Positions 44,597 to 56,302 of a stretch of DNA of 64,000 bases are shown here, in pieces. Origin of the DNA: Leptobrachium leishanense. Taxonomy: Eukaryota > Chordata > Amphibia > Anura > Megophryidae. The stretch is from contig CM019069.1 of the NCBI GenBank assembly GCA_009667805.1, positions 94,771,204-94,835,203 on the forward strand, given 5' to 3'. The notes below the pieces were generated by a model. It did not search any database, was not told the origin of the DNA, and saw only the letters and a list, made by a program, of their open reading frames with translations. The number at the start of each line of letters is the position of its first letter. The stretch's first letter is position 1. Made by a program: the position numbers and the translations under genes.

Positions 44597-46285
44597 TAGA
44601 CATGTGCATTTTGTTTCATTCCATTCCAAATTTTCGTATTTCGGAAGCAATTTTGAAATATGAAAAATCATCCATCTGAATTAACGAATCGGCTGAAAAT
44701 CTGAATCACGGTAGCATATGAAAAAACTGAAACGAAATATCGGAACAAAAAAAGATACGAAAATTATCTGAAATGAAAAAAAAAAAAGGAAAGAAATGAT
44801 CTGAAACAAAAAAAATGGAATGAAAATGACCAAAATTAAAAAACACTAAACAAAATGATCAGAAATGGAAAAATGGAACTCAAATGACAAAAAACTAAAA
44901 AAAAAGGATAAAAAACGGAAAATGACCCAAAATTAAAAGAAAAAAAAAAATGGAATGAAATGATCTGAGACGGAAAAAAAAACCAGAACGAAAATGACCC
45001 TAAATTAAAAAAAAAAAAAATGGAACGAAATGATTCAAAACAAAAACAGGTTTTTTTTCATTGAAACCTATAGGATTTGTCTGATTAAACCTGTTGAACG
45101 AACCGGTGAGAATCAGGGTTAGAAATTAGGTTTAGTAGCTATCCTGGTGCTGATTCAGTACCAAGGACAGCAGTCCCGCGGGCCTCTGGAGCTACCTATG
45201 GTGATGAAACATATAGGGTTATTCAAAGAGAATCGAAAAGCCACCAAATGTTCGGTGACTTTTCGTTCTTTTCAATTCGGTTTGATTGTCCTGGCGATCC
45301 CATTTCGGCAACCCTGCGGTGTATTCAGCAAGCACCACAGGGCCACTGAATTGCAGGGAAAGGTCGCCGCAAACCCGCTGAAAACTCACCGCAAAACGAG
45401 GGCAAACGCACACCAAAACCCGCAAAACATCTGGATTAACCTGCCAAAAACGCCGGAAAAACCCGAGCAGGAGCCGATCACAGCGCAGAGCAGCCGCCGG
45501 AAAAAGCCGACACCGTAGACGAATGCAGTGAATAAATTAAAAAAACAGTTTGCTTGAATGTTTGAAAAGTGAAACGCTGTTTGCAAAGAAACTACTGAGC
45601 GAAAATGTCTGAAATTTACTTATAAGGTCCAAGGAATGATAATAAAAAGGGCTGTTACAGAAAAAATAAGTAAAGTTAAAAAAAAAAAAAACGGAAATCT
45701 TTTAAAGAAAAAAAATCCCGAAAAATGCTTAAAATATCCTTAAAAAACTATAAATAAAGAGACTTTTTACTGCAGAATATTATAATCACCAGTTTATTAG
45801 ATATTGAATTAAAACGGATCTCTTTGAATAACCCTGATACTATTTTTTTTGCCGAACGCAGCTGGAGTAAAAGAAAATAATACAGCTGTGTTCAGAAAAG
45901 AAAAAAAGCTTTGTTTTAAAATAAATAAGGAAACATAAAATTTCATCAAAAAATTCCCGAAAAATGCCTAAAAAATAAATTTCACATTCAGATAAATAAT
46001 AAACATGAAATAACTAATAAAAACGAAATACGAATCAACCCGAAATACGAATCAAACAAAAAAACCGAGTGGATCCAAAAAAAAATATACAGGTCATACG
46101 AATATTAAGATCAGACTCAAAATATGAATTAATGAAAAAACGAATGGCCCTGAAAACCAAAAACCGATAACATACCGAACGACCAGAAACAGAAAAAAAA
46201 AATGGAACTAAATGAACCGAAACGAAAAAAAAAACTGAACGAAAAAATCTGAAACGAAAAAAAACCCCAGCCGTGCACAAGTCTA
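44597..46285. mobile_element. Non-autonomous hAT element with TAGACATGTGCA ends and nested insert
   Basis: The left end TAGACATGTGCATT and right end GTGCACAAGTCTA are flanked by an exact 8-bp duplication, CCTCTTGT (44589-44596, 46286-46293). Only the terminal 14 or so bases match the family at 619-1692 and 31483-33315; the interior is different. Many GAAACGAAA/TTTCG-type motifs run inwards from both ends. The element E2 (45216-45834) lies inside. Confidence 0.9.
45216..45834. mobile_element. GGGTTATTCA-type DNA element, copy E2 (nested)
   Basis: Ends GGGTTATTCAAAGAGA and TCTCTTTGAATAACCC are perfect 16-bp inverted repeats, better preserved than in E1. The interior matches the left half of E1, including the GAAAAG[C/T]CACC hairpin and GGCGATCCCATTTCGGC. 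It then has module M (about 45750-45825), directly followed by the right terminus, so the right half seen in E1 is absent. No transposase is present. Confidence 0.75.
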
Positions 46286-46639
46286 CCTCTTGTCTCAAAA
46301 GTATCTACACAAGGTATTCCATATTTTTTTTCTGCAGACCAACCTCCTTAGAATAACTTTAAATTGAACAATTACCGTACTCAAATATGTAAAAATATCA
46401 CTATACAATAGGCAAAAATATAAAACGATATTTTGAGTAATTTTGATAGCATGGATCCTACACAGCAACATAAGGCTTATTAGCTAAATATTTTAAATAT
46501 AAGATTTATGGTTCAAAATTTAGGATCTCCCCTATGATCATGAAACAACAAACAAAAAGGAGTGGGTTCCTATGTGAAAGCTACTAATTGATATTAACAA
46601 GATATATCTGTATCACTTTTTATATCAAAAATATAAAAC

Positions 46640-47245
46640 ACTAAATGCGTGTTTTTTTGCGCGAAGCGGTAACGTTAACGCATGAAAATCACCACTGGAA
46701 TTACATTCCTCGCACTTTTTTTCATCCGTCGGGAAATTGCGCTCGTAAAACCGAAGCGCAAAAATGCGCGCAAAGTACCATTGCGTGCAGAAATCAGTGA
46801 GTGCAATGTAATTTTTAACGCAAGTCCATTATTTTGTGCGGACTGCGCACAACAGACGTACGTTCTGACGGATCTAGTAAAACAAAACGTGCACATCGAC
46901 GTTCTCCATTGTGAATCCGCAGTTTGGTATGGTCAGGTTTTTACAAATTGCCGTTACCACCAGCTTTTCAAAGACGTTAAAATTATGCGCGCAAACGTTG
47001 TCTGTTAAATTTTGCTTTAAGGTTGTAATACCATGCGCGCACCAGCGCACAAACGCATTTGCGCTCACAATGATAAAAGTATAGGATGCGCGCACTAAAT
47101 TGCGCTCGCAAAGGGTTCGCACAGGGTCGCTCGCGTTAAACGTTAGCGTGCATTTTGTGCGCGAACGTCGTAATACTACGTTCAGCGCAAAGGGTTTTGC
47201 CCCTCTCGTTAATGCGTTTTTGTGCGCGAAGAATGAAATAGGGCC
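46640..47245. repeat. CpG-rich insert of unknown type
   Basis: Dense GCGC and CGTTAACG motifs contrast with AT-rich flanks. Near-identical direct repeats AATGCGTGTTTTTTTGCGCG (about 46644) and AATGCGTTTTTGTGCGCG (about 47210) sit at the two ends. It may be a non-autonomous element, given the GGGCCC at the right edge. Two overlapping frames of about 100-136 codons are by-products of low stop-codon frequency in GC-rich DNA. Confidence 0.5.
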
Positions 47246-47735
47246 CTGAGTGAATTCTAAAACAACTACAAAACAAAATCTCATTTGCCAGAAGGGTGAA
47301 TTCTGCTATTTTGACACTGTATTGGTGCTTGTACAGTATACCTGTGCAAATTCACTGAAAGGGGTAAATAATAATGAAAAAAACAAACAAAACTACAATC
47401 ATAAATCTGCATACACCAAAGTCAATTGATAATTTCTCAAAACAATACGACCGTTTTCCCCTTTTGCTATAAGAAAGATCCAGTAAGGGGGAAAAAAATC
47501 AACACAATCCACTTTTCCTTACTGGCTCTATGTTACCACACTTATTCTGACTTGGAATCAAAGTAATCTGCATCCAGATACTGACAACAGCGCTCCAAGT
47601 GGCTGCAGGTATCTCCTCCTGGAGCCCATAGGACTCCATGCCGTCCAATGCAGCCCTGCCACAAGTTTGCGCAGGCACTGTGAAGGGACGCTGGAAGCAA
47701 TTTCAGGACATACTTGAAGAGAAATCTCAATGTAT
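47246..47735. other. No recognisable feature
   Basis: Ordinary sequence. A short GC-rich patch (about 47580-47700) may be part of the L2-like fragment that follows. Confidence 0.35.
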
Positions 47736-47739
47736 CCTT

Positions 47740-48100
47740 CCTGGTAAAATACTTTATAAATAAATAAATTTGCCTTCAAGATTTCTCAAGGGCAGCTTCA
47801 GTTTTCAGGAATGATCTACCTCTCCCGGTCAGACTCTCCCCTAATGTGCAGTTCTTCAAAAAGTACCTGTTTGAGAAGTAGCCTGACTAACATGTCTGTA
47901 ACCATTTCTAATTCAAACTCAAGTATTAGTGTTCCTGACCACTAATATGTTGGTAACTCATCTTGTTCTCCTGTACCTATAATTCTCTGGATTGTAAACT
48001 CCTCTGAACAAAACCCTTGACACGTCTTCTCAGGTCCCTAAGTATGTTTGTAGTTTTGTCAGTTTAATTCCCTTCCCATTCTTTATTGGAAAGCACTGTA
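47740..48100 (+). repeat. L2-like LINE 3' fragment
   Basis: It has AAATACTTTATAAATAAATA, then CAAAAAGTACCTGTTTGAGAAGTAGCCTGAC, given here in broken form, and GATTGTAAACTCCTCTGAAC. These phrases resemble the 3' part of L2-type LINEs (segments near 'TTTCTCAGAGAGGCCT' and 'TTGTAAGCTCCTTGAGG'). No coding frame is preserved. Confidence 0.45.
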
Positions 48101-48104
48101 GTGC

Positions 48105-48305
48105 CACAGCCCCGCTAGCGTCGATGGACCGCGGCAGTCCTGCCTACCAGTTAGTGCGCATCGTGCGACATAGGTCGTTCCCCTGCAGCCAATGATGCAC
48201 CCTGCACTTCAGCTGTATAGGCAGGCCAGAGGAGGGGCCTGCCACAGCAGCTGGCAAACAGGGCGTGCTAATATGCCCTGCCGGCATTAACACCCACCCC
48301 TGAGG
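48105..48305 (-). repeat. GC-rich interspersed repeat (copy 2)
   Basis: The reverse complement aligns with 20140-20405: GCAGGCCCCTCCTC, GCCTGCCTATACAGCTGA and TGGCTGCAGGGG appear in the same order. Confidence 0.6.
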
Positions 48306-49713
48306 CATACTAGTTTCGATAGCACTTTGTAATAGTCGCAATGCAAACATCATTTGTATCCATTTCAATGAGTTACAAATCATATATTAGGTCTGCTTTC
48401 ATTGTCCTTATTACTTCGATTTAAGAATTTAATATCAGCAGTTTAAAAAATATTTTCATTTTTCCTCTATAAATCAGGGAGTACAACAGTAAAAATATTT
48501 CTATCATATGTAATACCAACACATCTTAATGCAGTTTTTTAATCCAAAATAGCCTAAATGCAGGATTACCAGTGTTATTTATAATGCAACTTCTGTACAT
48601 GGACAGTGATGCTATCTCATTATCCATTTCCCCAGGCTTTTGGCACGCTTTTTGGACTCACATGCTCAGTTTGAAAAGTTAGAATAGTAGGCCTAGGTTG
48701 TGATTATATGAAATGGAAATGCGGTAGCTTTACAGAACTATGGAGAGATTTAGTCTGGAGAGGGTGGATGTAGAACACATTTAATGATGCAACCTAGTTT
48801 GATGTCTACCATGCTATCTGTCCAGAGACCTACAATTCATAATGACCTCGCTTTAGCTGTTTTAATGTTTCTATACAAAGCTTTCCTTATAATACAATTG
48901 TATAAAAGACCCATTTGTAATCAAATATGCAGTAAATTACGGCAGCTGCGCAGAATTCATACAGTTTACAATGATTATTTTCATTTTCCACTGTTGCTAA
49001 TATCAAAGATTAATTGCCGATGATGTAATGTCGGGTCCTGCTAAAATACGCGTTCGAAGACCATTTATTTGTTCGTTTGTTTCTGAGCAGTCAACAACAT
49101 ATTTTAGGCTGGTTAACTTTTAATGTGATTTTTTATATGGTCTAGGAAGTGCTATATTAACAGTAAAGTGAAAATATATGTAAGTCAGTAGGAGATGAAG
49201 AGGTGAGAATGCCAATGCTGTTGCGAGCTATTTGAACATTGAAGCAGGGTGAGAATAACAGTATAATGAGCACTGATTGGCCCTTAGAGCACAATTGAAA
49301 TGATATATGTGTTCCCTTAACTACAATGAACAGGAAAGGAGAAAACACAAATCCATTTCAGTCAGCTCCACATAATCTTCTAAACTCTTGCATTAAGGAT
49401 TCTGATGATAAGAATCAAGTTGTTGCCATTTTACTAAAAATTCTTATACTGGCCATTAGATGGGTAAATTGTCCCAGGAACAGAGTAGTTTATTAAAATA
49501 GGAACTGTGTAGGAAGACTTTAAAGAGTTACTACCTCTGCCTTAGTAAAGAGTTAATAGCTCTGCCATAAAGAAAATGCTTTCAGCAAGACTATTGCATT
49601 ATGTAGCTGCTCTGCCGTCTTCTTGAGTTGTTACAATAGGAAATCGACCCTTAACCTAACTGGCGGTCTATTTATTTTGAAATTTCTTGGATGAAAGCGG
49701 TCAGTTTCCCCCC
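48306..49713. other. AT-rich stretch with no recognisable feature
   Basis: No gene or repeat boundary was found on either strand. It runs up to the left end of the palindromic MITE at 49714. Confidence 0.4.
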
Positions 49714-50339
49714 CCTAGTGGCATCCCGAGTGTGGCTCAGGATTAAATTCCTATGCTGGAAGCGGTAACTAGGGATGAGCCGAACACTCCCCGAGTTCGG
49801 TTCGAGCCCGAACTCCCCATTTGTTCGGGTCCGAACCCGAACTCGAACCCAATGCAAGTCAATGGGGCTGAAAAATCGGTTTTTAGAGTGCCCTCCAAGA
49901 GGGCATATATGCTACATATTTGCCATAAAAGGTGTATGGGGGTCCGGGTAGTGCCCTGGGGGACAGGAAACAAGAACAAAAAGTAAAAAAAAAACGTTTT
50001 TAAAGGGACAGTGAGTTTTCCATGAAATAAGGGTTAAAAATAAAAACCAAACATTCCTTCAAATATCGTGCCTAGGAGGTCCCCATAACCTGCCCGTGAA
50101 GTGGCGGATTTCTAGGATGTATAGAAACACTTAAAAACAAAAAAAATACGTTTCATATGACGGTAAATGCTTTTCCTTTAATCTATCCATAACCAACTGC
50201 TTGGGGCGGCAGTCTGTATGAAAAGAGGAGACATTTTCGTACATGCAGAAAAAATTTACTGATTTTTTTTGGCTAAATTATTGTGAAATATATGCAGGCT
50301 TTGGATGAAAGTAAGAATAGGTGCTTTAAAATTGGTCCT

Positions 50340-51595
50340 TTAGCATCCCCAACAGTGCCGTCACACCGTAACCCCTCTGAGGATATGAATCTGATACAGG
50401 CGTCAGTGGCAGTGCAATCAAATGTTGTGCTTTTGGTGCCAGGCCTGCAAGTACTATCATACAGTAACCACTCTGTGGTATTGTGGAAGAGTGCAGGGGT
50501 GGACCATGTGGTCCTATATTGAAAAGATATGATTCTGGTCAAGGCGTCAGTGCACCCAGATATTGTGCCTTTAATGCCAGGCCAGCAAGTATCATCATAC
50601 AGTAACCCCTCTGTGGTATTGTGGAAGAGTGCAGGGGTGGACCATGTGGTCCTATATTGAAAAGATATGATTCTGGTCAAGGCGTCAGTGCACCCAGATA
50701 TTGTGCCTTTAATGCCAGGCCAGCAAGTATTCATACAGTAACCCCTCTGTGGTATTGTGGAAGAGTGCAGGGGTGGACCATGTGGTCCTATATTGAAAAG
50801 TTTTTTATCTGTTAATGGGCGTCAGTGCACCCAGATATTGTGCCTTTAATGCCAGGCCAGCAAGTATCATCATACAGTAACCCCTCTGTGGTATTGTGGA
50901 AGAATGCAGGGGTGGACCTTGCGGTCCTATATTGAAAACTTTTTTGATCTGGTAATGGGCGTCAGTGCACCCAGATATTGTGCCTTTAATGCCAGGCCAG
51001 CAAGTATCATCATACAGTAACCCCTCTGTGGTATTGTGGAAGAATGCAGGGGTGGACCATGTGGTCCTATATTGAAAAGATATGATTCTGGTCAAGGTGT
51101 CAGTGCACCCAGATATTGTTCCTTTAATGCCAGACCAGCAAGTATCATCATACAGTAACCCCTCTGTGGTATTGTGGAAGAGTGCAGGGGTGGACCATGT
51201 GGTCCTATATTGAAAAGATACGATTCTGGTCAAGGCGTCAGTGCACCCAGATATTGTGCCTTTAATGCCAGGCCAGCAAGTATCATCATACAGTAACCCC
51301 TCTGTGGTATTGTGGAAGAATGCAGGGGTGGACCTTGCGGTCCTATATTGAAAAGTTTTTGATCTGGTAATGGGCGTCAGTGCACCCAGATATTGTGCCT
51401 TTAATGCCAGGCCAGCAAGTATCATCATACAGTAACCCCTCTGTGGTATTATGGAAGAGTGCAGGGTTGGAACCTGCTGTTCAAAAAATTTAAATGATAT
51501 AAATCTGGCACAGGCGTCAGTGCAGCCAAATATTGTGCCTTTCATGGCAGCAAGTGCATTCACACCGTAACCCTTTTGTGGTATTGTGGAAGAGT
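50340..51595 (-). repeat. 3' UTR tandem array of hAT copy 2, about nine units
   Basis: Units of about 138 bp contain GTATTGTGGAAGA near 50479, 50618, 50752, 50892, 51033, 51169, 51307, 51446 and 51580, with GTGCACCCAGATATTGTGCC between. They are homologous to the four units of copy 1. The 274-codon open frame on the minus strand arises because the period is close to a multiple of three. Confidence 0.9.
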
Positions 51596-51636
51596 TCAGT
51601 GCTGGAGGTTTTGTGTATGCAGAAGACATACCCGAT

Positions 51637-54600
51637 CTATTCCGTTACTTCGGCATCAGGGGATTCATAGCTGCTGATCCAGGACTGATTCAGCCGGTCT
51701 ACAGAGTCGGTAGACAGACGCACACTTTTGTCTGTGACAAAACCTCCAGCGGCACTGAACGTCCTTTCGGAAAGCAAGCTAGATGAAGGGCAACCTAGTA
51801 GCTGCATAGCATATTGGCTAAGTTCTGGCCAGTGATCCAATCTCAACACCCAGTAAGCCAGTGGATCATCTGCTGGAAAGGTATCCAGGTCTGCCCTTGC
51901 CCCTAGGTACTCCTGCACCATATGGTGAAGACGCTGGCAATGGGTGCCTACATTTGACGTCCCTGGGCGTCGAGGACTAAAATTTTTAAAAAAAGCATCA
52001 GTCAAGCGGCCCTGGCCTTCACCACTATTCCTCTGATCACCAGCAGCCTCAGAAGCACGTGTCCGCACTTGGTAATCTACCAGTGCCTGGAAAGGTGTTA
52101 CACAAGTGTCGCTTTAGAGCGTCCAAGTTTTTTAATCCTGTGCTCCCTCTGTGCGGGCAGGATGAGCTCTGCAACTTTCCCCTTGTATCGTGGATCAAGA
52201 AGGTTTGCCAACCAGTAATGATCCCTCTCTTTGATAGCACAAATCCTGGGGTCCTTTAGCAGGCTTTGCATCATTAGGGAGCCCATGCAGCATAGGTTGG
52301 AGGTGGCATTAGCTTCCGAGTCTTCCTGGTCAATGAGGATGACCGTATCGTGCACTTCCTCCTCCCAGACACGCACTAGCCCTTCTGTTTCTGGGCACAC
52401 AAAACCCTCCCTTGAGGAATCCCCACCTTCAATGCCCCCACTACTTAAATATTCCTCCTCCTCCTCATCCTCCACCTGTCTGATCTGAGTAGGACCCGCT
52501 GGAATGCTGTCTTCGGAAAGACTGGGGCCTTGAGAGCTAGGGAAGGCCTCCTCTTCCTCCCGCTGCTCTGCCTCTAGAGCCACATCTATAATTCCCCACA
52601 GAGTGTGCTACAGCAGGAACACTAAAGGAATTGTGTCACTGATGCATGCACTGTCCCTGCTCACCATCCTCGTTGCCTCCTCAAATGGTGACAGTACAGT
52701 GCATGCATCCTTGATCAACAGCCACTACGGGGGAAAAAAAAAACAAGTTGACCTGAACCTGTCCTTGTGCCATACTCACACAGGTACTCGTTGATGGCCC
52801 TCTGCTGCTTGTGAAGACGCTGCAGCATTGCTAATGTCGAGTTCCACCTGGTGGGCATGTCACAGATCAGACGGTTTGTGGGAAGGTGGAACTCTCTTTG
52901 AATTTCTGCCAGGCGAACGCTTGCTGGGAATGACCATCTGAAGTGGCTGCAGACTTTTCTGGCCTGGATGAGAAGCTCTGGCAGCCCTGGGTACTTGGTT
53001 AGGAAACGCTGTACCACCAGATTTAGGACGTGTGCTAGGCATGGTACATGCGTCAATTTACCCTTGCGTAGGGCGGAGAGAAGGTTGCTGCCATTATCGC
53101 AGACGATCATTCCCAGCTCAAGCTGGCGTGGTGTTAACCATCTCTGCCCCTGCCCCTGCAGAGCTGACAAAATTTCTGACCCGGTGTGGCTCCTGTCCCC
53201 TAAACAAACCAGCTCGAGCACAGTATGACATCTTTTTGCTTGAGCCATTGCGTAGACCCTGTCAGGTGTCGGTTTAACTGCCACTTCGCCAGAGACAGAG
53301 AAGGAGGAGGAGGAGGAGGAAGAGGTGGTGGTGGTGGAGCAGACAGACCTCATACAAGCAGCTTTCTGGAGGCGTGGTGGATGAACAAGCTCCAGCACAG
53401 AGCCCCGTCTTGGATCCCTCCCAGCTGCAATCAGAGTTACCCAGTGTGCCGTGAAGGGAATGTAACGACCCTGTCCATGCTTGCTGGACCACGTGTCTAA
53501 AGTCACATGCACCTTGCTGCTGACTGCCTTTCCCAATGACTCGATAACATTGTCTTCCACATGCTGGTATAGTGCTGGAATGGCCTTGCATGAAAATTAA
53601 TGGCGTTTTGGAACCTGCCACTGTGGTACAGCGCATTCAGCAAATTCACGGAAGGGAGCAGAGTCCACCAGCTGGAAAGGCAGCAGCTGCAATGCAAGTA
53701 ATTTTGCTAAGCTGGCGTTTAGATGCTGTACTTAGGGATGGTTGGGACTATATTTTTTCTTTCGCTGCAGCAGCTGCGGCAACGTAATCTGACTGCGTAA
53801 ATCTTCAGCTACTGGGATGATGTCACATTGTGAGGAAGGACCTGGTACATCCATTACTGTAGCATCATCCCTGTCGGTGGAGGTTGTAGGCAATGACATG
53901 GCAGGACATACAGTGGGGGTAGAGACAGATGAGGAGGAGGAGGACCTATGCAAAGTTTTGCACCAATGGGATGTGTGGCACTTATTCATATGTCGCCTCA
54001 AGCACGTGGTACCCAAGTGTCCGGTATCTTTCCCACGCTTAAGCCTCATCTGACATAGATTACAAATAGCAACGCTGCGCTCTACTGCACATTTCTTAAA
54101 GAACTCCCAGACAACAGAGTGCCTGCATGTGTTCTTTGAGACAACAGCACTCTGCACCGGAGCAGCTCTGACATGTGATGCCTTGGACTGACTAGTGCTA
54201 TGGTTGGTCACAGAGGATGTTGTGCCTCGTGTTTGCTGTGCCTCCTCCTCCCCCTCTTCCTCACTTAATTCCTCTGTTCGATCTGGCACCCAGGTGGAGT
54301 CAGTGACCTCATCATCATTGTCATCATCACCCCCTATCTCCTCGTCACTGGAGCCAACTTGGCAGTATGCTGCAGCTGCTGGGGCAACATGAGTGCCACT
54401 TATTTGTGTGTCATCACTGGCACCCCCTTCCTCTAGGTTGATTATACTCCCTTCCTCAACCTAAGAGATTGAATCAGAGCACTGTACTTGCTGCGCATCC
54501 TCAAGCAGCATGTCACTCTCATTGTAGTCAAACAATTCAGCTGACTTCTCCGTGTGTGATAGCGAGGCTACGGCAGGAGTAGCTGTGGACATGGAGGCTG

Positions 54601-54879
54601 CATTAGATGCTTTGGCAGCTGAGGTGGACTGTAAAGCACTAGAAGCCTGGCTGGCAGAGGACTCGGAGGAGAGGATGGCCTGGTTAGCCAATCCACCAAG
54701 TCCTCTGTATGTTGCTGCTGCTTAAGACGGCCAGCACCAGTTAGAAAGGACAAGCGTGCCCCTGCAGAGGATGCACCACATCCACCACGACCAGAGGCAC
54801 AGCCTCCCGACACAGGGGCCGCTTGCCCTCTTATCTGTGTCTGGGAGCATCTGCCTGTCCTTTTTGTTCTTTCAGACAG
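51637..54879 (-). pseudogene. hAT transposase with BED zinc finger, decayed (copy 2)
   Basis: It aligns with 27226-30446 throughout. The start codon position (54877-54879) reads CTG instead of ATG. The BED finger is intact in sequence (about 54060-54150 and 53985: VWEFFKKC, AICNLC, CLRRHM). The catalytic domain keeps TLDTWSS, IVCDNGSN, CLAHVLNLVVQ and TRWNSTLAMLQRL in one frame (53560-52715). Lesions: a frameshift near 54690, stops at 54461, 53732, 53597 and 52608, 2 extra nt in a T/C run near 52735, and a 2-nt deletion near 52125. The donor of the probable intron is lost (52076). The dimerisation region (51637-52068) lacks about five residues after DSVDRL, in frame. A different set of lesions from copy 1 shows independent decay after both inserted. 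Confidence 0.9.
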
Positions 54880-54989
54880 GGTGAGTGATATATAGATTAA
54901 TATATACAGAACTCTGATTCAACTCTGGTATAAAGATTTAAAGAACTCTGGTATAGCTCAGTGAGACACACTGATAGCTGGCAGCCAGT

Positions 54990-56170
54990 GACAAGAGACC
55001 GATCACCTCAATTCACAAATGTTTTGTAGAAATTAGTGAGCCCCAAAATAATGCATGGTACTGGTTGTGTGACAAGAGACAGATCACCTCAATTCACAAA
55101 TGTTTTGTAGAAATTAGTGAGCCCCAAAATACAGCGTGGTACTGGATGTGTGACGAGACACAGATCACCTCAATTCCCAAATGTTTTGTAGAAATTAGTG
55201 AGCCCCAAATAATGCATGGTACTGGTTGTGTGACAAGAGACAGATCACCTCAATTCACAAATGTTTTGTAGAAATTAGTGAGCCCCGAAATACAGCGTGG
55301 TACTGGATGTGTGACGAGACACAGATCACCTCAATTCACAAATGTTTTGTAGAAATTAGTGAGCCCCGAAATACAGCGTGGTACTGGATGTGTGACGAGA
55401 CACAGATCACCTCAATTCCCAAATGTTTTTTAGAAATTTGTGACCCCAAAATACTTGCTGACAGTGACAAGACACAGATCACCTCAATTCCCAAATGTTT
55501 TGTAGAAATTAGTGAGCCCCAAAATAATGCGTGGTACTGGATGTGTGACAAGAGACAGATCACCTCAATTCACAAATGTTTTGTAGAAATTAGTGAGCCC
55601 CAAAATACAGCGTGGTACTGGATGTGTGACGAGACACAGATCACCTCAATTCCCAAATGTTTTTTTAGAAATTTGTGACCCTAAAATACTTGCTGGCAGT
55701 GACAAGACACAGATCACCTCAATTCCCAAATGTTTTGTAGAAATTTGTGACCCCCAAAATACTGCGTGGTACTGGCTGTGTGACAAGACACAGATCACCT
55801 CAATTCACAAATGTTTTAAAGAAATTAGTGAGCCCCAAAAAGATTTGCTGGCACAGTGACAAGACCCAGAAGATCACCTCAATTCACAAATGTTTTAAAG
55901 AAAGTTGTAAACCCCAAAAAAACTTGCTAGCACAGTGACAAGACACACATCACATAAATTCCCTGATATTTGGTAGAAATGAGACCCAAAAAGAGTTGCT
56001 GGCACAGTGACAAGACCCAGAAGATCACCTCTATTCACAAATGTTTTAAAGAAAGTTGTAAACCCCAAAAAAACTTGCAGGCACAGTGACAAGACACACA
56101 TCACCTAAATTCCCTGATATTTGGTAGAAATGAGACCCCCCAGTAGCGTGGCAGACCGGCAGTAACAAGA
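54990..56170 (-). repeat. 5' UTR tandem array of hAT copy 2, about thirteen units
   Basis: Units of about 84 bp contain CAGATCACCTCAATTCACAA and TTAGTGAGCCCCAAAATAC on the plus strand. Many are exactly 84 bp, a multiple of three, which gives a repeated-peptide frame of 150 codons at 55226-55678 that I do not consider a gene. The units next to the gene are more alike than those near the TATA box, which suggests recent local expansion. Confidence 0.88.
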
Positions 56171-56227
56171 CACAACTATCTCCTTTGAAATCTCCGCTGA
56201 AATGCATGCAGAATCGGCGCGTGGAAA

Positions 56228-56302
56228 CGTTATATAGTGTGCTGCTCGACTTAGCTCTGTGAGCCCATGATTGGGCAAAATTTGCCCAATCAGGACTCTG
56301 AG
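56228..56302 (-). promoter_or_regulatory. Putative transposase promoter of hAT copy 2
   Basis: On the minus strand a TATA box in ACACTATATAACG (56228-56240) is preceded by CCAAT-type motifs (ATTGG/CCAAT at about 56271, 56287 and 56309). The layout and spacing match copy 1 (26519-26582), although the surrounding sequence has drifted. Confidence 0.55.

Noticed and set aside
46682..47284. Frames of 108 and 136 codons on opposite strands
   Set aside because: CpG-rich sequence has few stop codons, the peptides have no recognisable features, and the two overlap each other antisense.
50805..51629. A 274-codon open frame on the minus strand
   Set aside because: It runs through the 3' tandem array, each unit giving the same peptide, and it starts after the transposase stop. 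Copy 1 does not keep it.
55065..55938. Long open frames with a repeating MCDETQITSIPKCFVEI peptide
   Set aside because: The underlying tandem unit is 84 bp, a multiple of three without stops in one frame. It lies upstream of and antisense to the hAT gene, so it is a by-product.
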